Below, in pieces: positions 7,620 to 18,000 of a stretch of 35,262 bases of DNA. The notes under the pieces were generated by a model. The model was not told the origin of the DNA. It did not search any database and worked only from the letters and a program-made list of their open reading frames with translations. This DNA is from Mastigocoleus sp. MO_188.B34. Its GTDB lineage: Bacteria; Cyanobacteriota; Cyanobacteriia; Cyanobacteriales; Nostocaceae. The stretch lies in assembly GCF_030065675.1 (NCBI RefSeq), contig NZ_JASJDK010000049.1, forward strand, positions 1-35,262, written 5' to 3'. Within the stretch, counting starts at the first letter, position 1. The number at the start of each line of letters is the position of its first letter. Position numbers and translations under genes: made by a program.

Positions 7620-10600
7620 CTACTTAGGTGCTTCTAGAAAACCGATTTTCACCAAATAAGTGAGACAGAGGTGCATTAGTTTTTCATTCATTGGCGGACA
7701 TTCAATACTACTTCCTTCAAGCCCTTTTAATGTATTTTGGCACTCTAATTTTGGATGATGGGTATCAATAAATTGTGGATCGAGAGCGACTGGAGGTTCT
7801 TCATCTTCATCACGAATCAGAGGAACAAGAGGATACAAAGGATGGGATGATTCCACTTGTATCGCTTGTTGCCGAGCTTCTTCAAAAGAGACTATTTTTA
7901 GTCGATAGCCAAAAGATTCAATCCACTCATATAATTTACTCAAAGGAACTGGATGAGGATTCCAAAGGTGAAAATGTTTGCCGATTGAGCTTTCTTGACG
8001 AGAAAGATGGACAATGGCTTGAGAAGCATAGTCAACCGGGATAGGGTCAATAATTCGGGGATAATTAGGTAAAATTCCCATAGGAATAAAACCTCGTAAA
8101 GCTACCAGCAAATAATCATTGGTTTGGGTGGCTCCGGTTTCACTGTGACTCATCATTAGTCCAGCTCGATAGATGCAAACAGGAATGCCCCGGTCGCGAG
8201 CGAGGGTGACAATTTTCTCAGCTACCCATTTACTTCTAGGATACCCATAAGGGACTTGAACAGGATTGTGGAGCGCACGGTCATTTTCGAGGAAAGGACG
8301 AGGTGCATGGGTAGATAGTAATACATCAAGAGTCGAGACAAAGTGAACAGATTTGAGCTTTACCTGACAGGCTAATCGCAAAATCTCCTGAGTCCCCTGA
8401 ACGTTAGGTGCTTTTAAGCGGGAATAAGGATAAATAAAGTTTACTAATGCCCCACTGTGATAAATTGTATCCACAGCCGCTGCCAAAGCTAAAAACTGTT
8501 GCGAAGAAAGACCAATTAAAGGTTTTTCTAAATCACCAATAACCGGATGAATTCTGGTGCTAAAAGAGTCTTCCCAAATTAAGTACAACTGTAGTGTTTT
8601 TTCCAGTCGCGTTTTACCTTCTTCAATATCAGATGCTCGTACTAAGCAATAAATATCTGCTTTCGTGTTTTTAAGTAATTGTTGGACGATAAATGCACCT
8701 AAATACCCTGTCGCCCCTGTTACCAAAACAGCATTAGGATTGCAATATTTAGCAATAGGTAGTCCTGCTGGGTTAATCTCCGGATCGAGAACAGCTTCTG
8801 ATTCAAGCTGTGCTGCTGTACTATCAGAAATAACTCCCTCTAGTCCCCCTTGCTGATACATTTCAATTACACGAGCTACACCTTCTACAGTAGGTACTTT
8901 AAAGAAATAATCTAGAGGAATGGAAACGTTATATTTGTTAGATAAACGTGAAGTTAGCCGTGCAACAATCAAAGAAGTACCACCAAGCTCAAATAAGTTT
9001 TCATTCACCCCTATACGCTGCACATCCAGCACTGTAGCAAAAGCTTGAGCAATTTCGATTTCGAGGGGTGTTCGTGGAGGAATAATTACTTTCGTATCCT
9101 CAAACTGGCTAGCTTCAGGAGAGGGAAGAGCTTTGCGATCAATTTTACCATTGGGTGTTCGTGGTAGTTCATCCAGGAATACCCATAATTTGGGTATCGT
9201 GTAGTCCGGAAGATTTTCTCTTAAAAAAGATCGGAGTGTTTCTGGCGATAGAGTTGCAGAATTGTTAAGGACAACATAGCCTAGTAATCTTAGTTCACCA
9301 AAACGATCTTTGTCAACTATCACTGCGGCTTCGCGGACTGCCGAATGTAAATTGATCGCTGCTTCAATTTCTCCGATTTCAATACGAAAACCACGAATTT
9401 TCACTTGATTGTCAATGCGTCCCAAGAACTCAACATTGCCATCTTCGCGGTATTGTCCAAGATCGCCTGTGCGGTAAAGACGTGCCCCTGATTCTAAGTT
9501 AAAGGGGTGGGGAATAAATTTTTCTGCGGTTAAATCGGGGCGGTTATGGTATCCCCGCGCCAAACCCACACCGCCAATATAAATCTCACCGGGTACACCA
9601 ATGGGAACAGGTTGATGATGGTGGTCTAGTAAGTAGATTTGAAGATTAGCGATCGGACGGCCAATGGGAGCTACTTGGGGGTTGTCCACATGCGGACAAT
9701 GCCAGAAGGTGGCTTCAACGGTGGTTTCTGTCGGACCGTAAATGTTGTAAACTTCTGCAGATAAGTATTTGAAGAAGCGCTGCTGTAGTTCTGTGCTTAC
9801 GCGTTCGCCACCGCAAAGGATATAACGCAGGCTGGTTGGAACCAGATTAGGTTCTTCCCATAGCACGGTTTGTAGAGAGGGTGCTGCTGCGTAAACGGTG
9901 ATCTGGTGTTCTACCATCCGCTTCATCAAAATTGTACAATCGTAGAGTTCCCCGGAAGGAACAATGACTACTTGCGCTCCCACAGTTAGAGGCCAGAATG
10001 TAGCTGGGATGGATGGATCAAAACAATAAGAAAAGTTTTGTAAGACGCGATCGCGTTCTGTAAGAGGTAATTGGCGCTGTCGCCAACCGAGATCGCTCAC
10101 GACGCTACGATGGGCAATCATTACGCCTTTGGGGTTTCCGGTAGAGCCGGAGGTGTAAATAATATAAGCGAGAGAATCGGGAGTTGAATTGGGAGGTAAA
10201 TCAGTGGTGGGAAACCCAGTGATCGCATCCGCATCCCGATCCAGACAAACTTTAGGGGGATTTGACTCTGGGAAAATATCTAAAAACGATTGTTGCGTCA
10301 ACAGAATTTGTACTTGGCTATCTGCCAACATATATTGAATCCGTGGGCGAGGATAGTCTCGATCAAGGGGAACATAAACACCACCTGCTTTCAAAATGGC
10401 GAGTAATCCCACTACCAGATCGGGCGATCGTTCTAGGCAAATTCCGACCCTAGTCTCCTGACTTATACCTAACGATCGCAGATAATGTGCTAGTTGATTG
10501 GCTTGTTCATTCAGTTGAGAATAGGTTAATTGTCGATCCCCACAAACTACAGCCACCGTCTGGGGTGATCGCTTAACTTGGGCTTCAATCAGTTCCTGAA

Positions 10601-12059
10601 TTAAAATTTCGGGATAAGCATAACTGGTTTGATTCCACTCCACTAGCAACTGATGACGCTCTCCCTCTGTAATCATGGGAAGTTCTGACCAACATCGACT
10701 AGAGTCGGCAACCATCGTTTCCAAAAGCACTTGCAGATGTCCCAACATTCGCGCAATGAAGGCTGACTCAAATCGATCTGTGTTGAACTCGATTTGTAAA
10801 TCCATCCCCCGTTCTGTTGTTATAGCTGAAAGCGTCAGATCAAAAAGCGTGGTCTTGATTGGTAGCTCTAGGGGAGTCACACTCAAAGATGGCAAATCAC
10901 CAAAATCCTCCCCAGAATACTCTTGAAACTGGAACATAATGAGCGCAAACTCATTAAGATGTTGTTGTAACTGGAGAATCTCAACCAGTTTCGCAAAGGG
11001 GAAATCTTGATGATCATAAGCCTCTAAACAAACTTGACGCACTCGTTGCAAAAGTGCTGTTACGGAAGGATTCCCTGATAAATCCGTTCGCAAAACTAAG
11101 GTATTCGTCAAAGGTCCAATCACTTCTTCCCATTGGGAATGCATCCGACGAGAAACCAAAGTCCCCAAAGCAATATCTTCTTGCTGACAATAACGTGCTA
11201 ATAACATTTTAAATGCTGTTAGCACAGTCATGAATAAAGTCGCATCTTCTTGCTTCCCTAGTGCATCGAGTTGGTTCACTAAATCACTGGATAATTGGCA
11301 AGAATGAACTTCACTGTGATAAGTCTTCCCTGTAGTTTGAGCACGATCAACAGCTAGTTTCAAACCACTCAAATCTGTAAGCTGAGTGCGCCAATAATCA
11401 AGCTGTTCCCTAGCTTGTTGTGTTTGTATCCACTTTTTTTCCCAAGTTACGAAATCGCCAAACGGTGCTTTCGTTTTTGGTAAGGGAAGCGGCAAGTTAT
11501 GAACAAAAGCGTCGTATAAAATGATTAGCTCGCGCACAAAAATCTCAACCGAAATCGAATCTGCCACAATTTGGTGTATTGTCACTAATAATACCGATTC
11601 CGTTGCCGTAAGTCGTATCACAGTAACCCGAAACAAAGGTTTTTGATTCAGAGCTAAAGGTTGTTGTATCTCTGCTTGGGCAATTTCCTGAATTCTGGTC
11701 GCTTGTTCGTCTCCAGGAATCCCGGTTAAGTCTACTACGGATAAATTAAGCGATTCAGTTGGACTGACAACTTTTAGCGGTTGACCTTCCAACTCGATTA
11801 AAGTAGTTCGCAGTAACTCATGACGCTGGATTACTTCAGAAAGACTGCGTTCAAGGATTTCTATCTGTAACGAGCCAGATAGTTTTAAGGTAGTAAAGCT
11901 ATGATTTGGTACAGTGGGATCTAACTGAGCGATCACCCAAAGTCGCAACTGCTCAAAAGACAGATTAGAAGTCCCTGTACTTTGTGCTTTTTGTAAAAAC
12001 TGTCCTAGAAATTTCCGTTTTTCTTCTACAGATAACTCGGAGAGGTCTTTTAAACTCAT
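7620..12059 (-). CDS. terminal NRPS: C(Pictet-Spengler)-A-T-reductase, SfmC-like
   Basis: 1479 aa. Domains: a short N-terminal docking segment (1-30); condensation-fold domain (about 35-460); adenylation (about 485-990); carrier with phosphopantetheine serine S1029 (LGGTS); NADPH-dependent thioester reductase (about 1110-1479) with TGATGYLG and the Y1273-x3-K1277 pair. The condensation motif is HQIVADS (162-168) instead of HHxxxDG: the second, catalytic His is Gln and Gly is Ser. In SfmC this domain performs Pictet-Spengler cyclisation of a peptidyl aldehyde with a tyrosine derivative, and the reductase releases aldehydes so the module can act repeatedly. The A-domain pocket, from D681, reads D-P-P-A-L-G-I-V-E-K, which matches no standard amino acid I know and suits a modified tyrosine. 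Translationally coupled to the upstream NRPS by an ATGA overlap. Confidence 0.93.
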   Translation of the reverse strand: MSLKDLSELSVEEKRKFLGQFLQKAQSTGTSNLSFEQLRLWVIAQLDPTVPNHSFTTLKLSGSLQIEILERSLSEVIQRHELLRTTLIELEGQPLKVVSPTESLNLSVVDLTGIPGDEQATRIQEIAQAEIQQPLALNQKPLFRVTVIRLTATESVLLVTIHQIVADSISVEIFVRELIILYDAFVHNLPLPLPKTKAPFGDFVTWEKKWIQTQQAREQLDYWRTQLTDLSGLKLAVDRAQTTGKTYHSEVHSCQLSSDLVNQLDALGKQEDATLFMTVLTAFKMLLARYCQQEDIALGTLVSRRMHSQWEEVIGPLTNTLVLRTDLSGNPSVTALLQRVRQVCLEAYDHQDFPFAKLVEILQLQQHLNEFALIMFQFQEYSGEDFGDLPSLSVTPLELPIKTTLFDLTLSAITTERGMDLQIEFNTDRFESAFIARMLGHLQVLLETMVADSSRCWSELPMITEGERHQLLVEWNQTSYAYPEILIQELIEAQVKRSPQTVAVVCGDRQLTYSQLNEQANQLAHYLRSLGISQETRVGICLERSPDLVVGLLAILKAGGVYVPLDRDYPRPRIQYMLADSQVQILLTQQSFLDIFPESNPPKVCLDRDADAITGFPTTDLPPNSTPDSLAYIIYTSGSTGNPKGVMIAHRSVVSDLGWRQRQLPLTERDRVLQNFSYCFDPSIPATFWPLTVGAQVVIVPSGELYDCTILMKRMVEHQITVYAAAPSLQTVLWEEPNLVPTSLRYILCGGERVSTELQQRFFKYLSAEVYNIYGPTETTVEATFWHCPHVDNPQVAPIGRPIANLQIYLLDHHHQPVPIGVPGEIYIGGVGLARGYHNRPDLTAEKFIPHPFNLESGARLYRTGDLGQYREDGNVEFLGRIDNQVKIRGFRIEIGEIEAAINLHSAVREAAVIVDKDRFGELRLLGYVVLNNSATLSPETLRSFLRENLPDYTIPKLWVFLDELPRTPNGKIDRKALPSPEASQFEDTKVIIPPRTPLEIEIAQAFATVLDVQRIGVNENLFELGGTSLIVARLTSRLSNKYNVSIPLDYFFKVPTVEGVARVIEMYQQGGLEGVISDSTAAQLESEAVLDPEINPAGLPIAKYCNPNAVLVTGATGYLGAFIVQQLLKNTKADIYCLVRASDIEEGKTRLEKTLQLYLIWEDSFSTRIHPVIGDLEKPLIGLSSQQFLALAAAVDTIYHSGALVNFIYPYSRLKAPNVQGTQEILRLACQVKLKSVHFVSTLDVLLSTHAPRPFLENDRALHNPVQVPYGYPRSKWVAEKIVTLARDRGIPVCIYRAGLMMSHSETGATQTNDYLLVALRGFIPMGILPNYPRIIDPIPVDYASQAIVHLSRQESSIGKHFHLWNPHPVPLSKLYEWIESFGYRLKIVSFEEARQQAIQVESSHPLYPLVPLIRDEDEEPPVALDPQFIDTHHPKLECQNTLKGLEGSSIECPPMNEKLMHLCLTYLVKIGFLEAPK

Positions 12060-15000
12060 TTTGATTCTTTCCCTTTCTCTAATTCTTGTAAAAATAATTC
12101 TTCGCTGAGTAGTAAGTCTAACTGTTCCTCGGAAATATCTTCTAGGGATGCTTGCAAAAGCTCCTTATCACTATTTTTAGTTAACTCAGCCGTTTTTCGC
12201 GATTTTTCAACAACTGCCGTCAAATTAGCCACGGTTGCATCCAGGAAAATTTCACGCATAGGTACATGGACATGGAAAACCTCACTAACTTCAGCAATTA
12301 GGCGTGCTACTAACAAAGAGTGACCCCCTAAATCAAAGAAGTTGTCATATAAACCAATAAATTCACATTCGAGTAAACCGGCACAAATATAAGCAATTTG
12401 TTTCTCTGTGGGAGTTTGGGGAGTGATCTGGGTACGATCACTCTGCAGTGAAGGAATTGGGTTGATAGTAGCCAAGGCTTGTTGATCAATTTTGCCGTTG
12501 GACGTGAGGGGTAACGCAGCGATTGCTATAAAAGAGGAGGGTATCATGTAGGATGGCAGTTTTTGGCGCAAATTGGCCTTTAACTCGCTAAGTAAAGCTG
12601 GTGGGGTGGGATTGTCCTCATCAGAAGATGAGTTTTGCCGCAAATGTTCTTCCAGAGCAGAATCAACTACGACATAAGCTACCAGTTTTGAGTTATCGTG
12701 ATCGGTGTGTTTGTCTAAAACGACAGCTTGCCGCACTTGAGGATGTTCTTCTAGAATTGCTTCAATCTCTCCGGGTTCAATGCGGAATCCACGCAGCTTA
12801 ATTTGACGATCCAAGCGACTTATAAATTCCAGTTTTCCGTCCTGACGGTATCGGACTAAATCACCAGTACGATACAGTCGTGAACCTGAAACAGAACTAA
12901 AAGGATTGGGGATAAACCGTTCTGCAGTAAGATCGGGACGTTGAAGATAGCCACGAGCCACGCCAACTCCGCCCAGATAAAGTTCCCCAGGAACCCCCAC
13001 TGGGACGGGTTGTAAATGACGACTAAGAACGTATAGTTGAGTATTAGCGATTGGATGTCCTATCGTTACTGATTCTGTGGGTTTCAGTTGTTGCAAACAA
13101 GACCAAATCGTAGTTTCAGTTGGTCCGTAGAGATTCCAGACTGACGCACCAGTTGCCATGAGGGATTGGGCTAGTCGCTCGTCTAAAACTTCGCCACCAC
13201 AAAATACCTTAAATTTGTCTTTTCCTTGCCAATCTGCTTCAACAAGCAAACGCCAGGTAACAGGAGTTGCTTGCATTGCGGTTGCACTTACTTCCCTGAG
13301 TTTCTTTTTTAAAAGCTGTCCATTACTGACCTGCTCTTGTGAAGCGATCACCACAGTGCTACCGAGAATCAAAGGTAAATATAATTCCAGAGCAGCAATA
13401 TCAAAGGAAAGTGTGGTGACAGCAACAAACACATCATCTGCGGTCAAACCAGATTCGCGATATAGGGAATGCAAAAAATTGACCAGCGATCTGCGTGTTA
13501 CCATTACCCCTTTCGGTACGCCTGTAGAACCTGAAGTGTAGAGAATATAAGCAAGATTATTTGGGGTAGAAATCTTTGCTAGGTTTGTGTCGGGTTGGGC
13601 GATAATCTCAGATGGGTGTGAGTCTAAGTAGACCGTTGTTAGTGAGTTTACTTCTAAACATTTCAAGTGTTGCTGAGTTAGTAGTACCAACGGCTTGACT
13701 TCTTGAAACATAAAGGTATTCCGTTCCAACGGATAAGCCGGATCAAACGGTATATAAACTCCTCCAGCTTTAAGGATAGCAAGTACCCCGACGATCAAAT
13801 CGAGAGATCTCTCGACACAAATCCCGACGGGAGTTTCTGCTTTAACTCCTAGCAACCGCAAATAATGTGCTAATTGGTTTGAACGTTGATTCAATTGTTG
13901 GTACGTCAGCGATTGGCTTTCATAAATAACTGCAATAGCATCGGGGTTGTTTTCGACTTGTAACTCAAATAATTCGGGTAGATCTTGTGCTGAAGAAAAG
14001 TCAACTTGGGTATCATTCCACTCAATCAGTAATTGTTGTTGCTCTGAAACAGAAAGCAAACAATCTTGTTCATAGATAGCTAAAGGTTGACTGACCATCA
14101 CTGCTAAAGTTCTGACATAGTAATCCGCAAAGCGCTGTACTTCGAATTTAGATAACTGATTCCCGTCATAATTTAAAGATAGTTGAACTTGCGAGGAAAA
14201 AGGGTCTTGGACAAAATTAGCAACCCAGGTAAAGTTAGTTTCTTCAAAGAACTCACCACCCAAAAATGCTTTGCCTTTGTCTCCAAAAACTTCTCGATAA
14301 ACGTGAAAGTGACTAAAATTGAATAAAGTCTCGAACAGAGGTAATTTACCGAATTGTTTCTGTAATTCGGCGAAGGGATACTGTCGAAATTTTTGGGATT
14401 CTCGCTCGACTTTCCAAGTTTCTTGGACTAAATCGATCCAAGTTCCTCCGAGTAACTGCAAACGCAAAGGTAAAGTATTAAGGAATAATCCTAAAATCCT
14501 GTCTGCATCAATTTGTTGGGGACGATTATGAGAAACTAAGCCAGTGATAATATCTGTCTGATTGGTGAGTAAACTTAATACTCGCAAATGGGCTGCTAAC
14601 AGAACACTTTTGAGAGGAACACCAGCCTGACACGCGAGACGTTTTAACCCATCAGAGATTTCCGGAGATATCAAAACTTCTTGGACTTGATGCTGCGGTA
14701 ATTTATCCTCTGAGAAAGGTTTTCTTAGACGAGGCAGCTTGGTAATTGTAGGTTCCTTGAGTTTTTCAAGCCAATATTGGCGGTGTTCGGCACTTTTAAG
14801 AATTTGTTGTTCATAGCTAACTAAGTCCCGGAATTTTGCGGCTGGTAAGGATGGATTTAAATTACTTTCCTGGTTTAATAAGGAAAAGTAGTGTTGGAAT
14901 AATTCTGTGAGTAAAGATGCAATACTCCATCCATCTAAAATAGCGTGGTGAAAGCTTAAAGTGAGTTGGAAAGTTTTATTAGTGCGAAGATGTACTTGGA

Positions 15001-18000
15001 AACGCAATAATGGTGGAAAATTCCAGTCGAAGTGATGTCTTTTTTCGGTTTCTATCCATGCTTTTAATACTTCTTCTTGTTCAACAAGTGGTTGCTGGCG
15101 TAAATCCGCGACCGCTAAAGGAGTTTTTACGGTTTGATGTACCAGTTGTAAAGGTTCTTGATAACCTGTCAGTGCGAAGGAAGTTCGCAGGATTTCATGA
15201 CGTTGAATCAACTGGCTGATAGCGTTGAAGAATAATTCGCGGTTAAGAGGAATTTTAAGGTGATAAGTAAATATATCGTGGTAAACGGCGCTGTCAGGGT
15301 TATATTCGCTGTGGAAAATCATACCCGCCTGGAGGAGCGTCAGGGGATAGGCATCTTCGATATTTTCTGGGATTTGGCGACGATCTTGTTCGGAAATCAG
15401 GCTAAAATTTTCTGTTTGGGGAAAAGCCTTGATTTTAGACTCAATTGTACAAATCTGTCCTACCAACTCATGAATGGTTTGATGTTGAAAAAGTTGTTCA
15501 ACCGAAAGATTCAGACCGATTTTTTGCGCTAAGGTACAAACTTGGATACTGCGAATCGAATCTCCACCTAATTCAAAAAAGTTATCATGAATACCAATCT
15601 CTTCCACGTTTAAAACTTCTTTCCAAATATTAGCTAAGGATTCGGCTTCGAGATTTTGCGGGAGGACAAAATTTGGTTCTCGTTTTGGGTGAATCTTGCC
15701 TGGGATGGGGAGTGCGTGGTAGTTAATTTTACCATTCGATAGTAAAGGCAAAGCGTCTAGGAAGATAAAGGCGACAGGGAGCATATAATTGGGCAATTTG
15801 CTTTGAATAAACCGACGCAGTTCCCTGACTGTGGGAATCTGTTGCTCGCAAAGCACAAGATAAGCAACAAGCCGCCGCTCATTGGGTAAATCTTCTCGTC
15901 CTAAGACAACAGCTTCTTGTACTGTAGGATGTTGGACTAAGACGGCTTCGATTTCTCCTAACTCAATTCGAAAACCGCGTATTTTGACTTGGCGATCAAT
16001 GCGCCCTCCAAATTCAATTGTACCGTCGGGTAAAAAGCGTCCTAAATCTCCGGTTTTATAAAGGCGAGAATTGGTTCTGAAGGGATTGGGAATAAATTTG
16101 GCGGCGGTTAATTCTGGATTATTGAGGTATCCTCGCGCTAGTCCTGTACCACCAAGATGAATTTCGCCAAAAAAACCGACGGGAACGGGTTGTAAATACT
16201 GGTTAAGGATATAAATCTGTGTGTTGGCAATAGGTCGCCCGATAGGAATGATGTTTGATGGGTTTTGGTTTTGACAGTGCCAGAAGGTAACATCAATTGC
16301 GGCTTCTGTCGGACCGTAAAGATTTTCTAAGGAACAATCTAAATGCTCAAAAAAGCGAGTGGTGAGTCTCTGAGTTAAAGCTTCTCCGCTACAAATTACT
16401 CGCTTCAAACTCCGACAGTTTTTCAGATTTTCTTGTTCAAGAAAAACTCCCAGCATGGAGGGAACAAAATGGAGTGTGGTAATTTGCTGCTGAGCAATTA
16501 ATTTGCTTAAATAAGCACCGTCTTGATGACCACCCGATTTGGCAAGAATTAAGCGTGCTCCCGTTATGAGAGGCCAAAAAATTTCCCACACGGAGACATC
16601 GAAACTAATTGGGGTTTTTTGGAGAATTCGATCTGTAAAATTGATGGGGTAGGTATGCTGCATCCAGAATAAGCGGTTGCTAATTCCTTGATGAGTGTTC
16701 ATTACAGCTTTAGGTTTGCCTGTAGATCCAGACGTATAAATGACATAGGCTAAACAATCAGGGAAAGTAACATTGAGCAGATTTGCTTCGGTTTCTGAAG
16801 CGATCACACTCGCATCTGTATCTAAGCAAATAATCTGAGCTTGGGTTTCAGGGATTTGCTCGCGGAGTTTTTGTTGAGTCAGTAGGAGGGTTACTTGAGC
16901 ATCTACCAACATATAAGCTAACCGTGGAGCAGCTTCTCCCGTATTTAGGGGTAAATAAGCTCCTCCTGCCTTAAGAATACCGAGCAGTGCGATGACTAGA
17001 TCTAAGGATCGCTCTATATATACGCCCACTAACGTATCAGGTTTTACGCCATGTGTTCGCAAGTAATGGGCTAGTTGGTTGACACGACAGTTAAGCTCTC
17101 TATAAGTTAAAAATTGCTCCCCAAAGATGACAGCAATCGCGTTAGGGGTTTGCTCAACTTGCACTTCAAACAGTTGATGCAGGCAGACATCCTGGGGATA
17201 ATCCCTTCCGGTTTGATTCCATTCTACTAAGAATTTTTGGCGCTCTGCATTAGTCAATAATGGCAAATTGGCAATTAGCTGTGATGGTTGATTTACAATT
17301 CCTTCTAGTAAGGTCTGAAAACAATCAACCATCCGGCGAATAGTGGCGACATCAAATAAATCGGTATTATATTCCCAAGACCCTACTAGTTGTTGATCGA
17401 TTTCGGCCAGGAACAGTGTCATGTCGAACTGACTGGTTTTTGGCTCTAGTTCGACACCCTCAAGCACCAAATTCCCCAAATTTATCGGTTTTCCTTGATG
17501 ACCCAGAGCCAAAGTCGTCAATCCCTCATGGTGTAGTCGACGTGCTTTTTGCCACACAAACATTACCTGAAAAATTGGCGATCGCTCTGCACTGCGATTT
17601 GGTTGTAAACGTTCTACCAGTAACGAGAAAGGATAATCTTGATGTTCAAGAGCCGAAACTACTGTCGCTTGTGTTTGCTGAAGAAAGGTTAAAAAAGGCG
17701 GATTCCCGGATAAATCTGCCCTTAAAGGTAGTGTATTAACTAAGTATCCGACAACGTTATTAAACTGATACTGGCTTCTTCCAGCTACCGGAGAACCCAC
17801 AATGATATCTTCCTGATTGCTCAGTCGAGACAACAATACTTGGAAAGCTGCTAACAAAAGTGTATAGAGTGTAACCTGATTATCCTGGGCCAATTGTTTC
17901 AGGCTACAACTCAATTCCGAATTGAGTGTAAATTTGTATGTAGAGCCATAATAGGTTTGAACAGGCGGTCGAGGTCGGTCAGTGGGAAGATTAAGCATCG

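Noticed and set aside
7620-12059. Interpretation of the two NRPSs as a cyanobacterial lipotripeptide aldehyde (protease-inhibitor) pathway.
   Set aside because: The domain order would allow it, but the altered HQIVADS motif and the tyrosine-modifying genes fit a Pictet-Spengler THIQ pathway much better. It remains the main alternative.
13158-13541. 127-codon plus-strand open frame inside the starter NRPS, and similar frames at 17,416-17,739 and 15,260-15,532.
   Set aside because: They are antisense to well-conserved adenylation and condensation domains and have no domain of their own.
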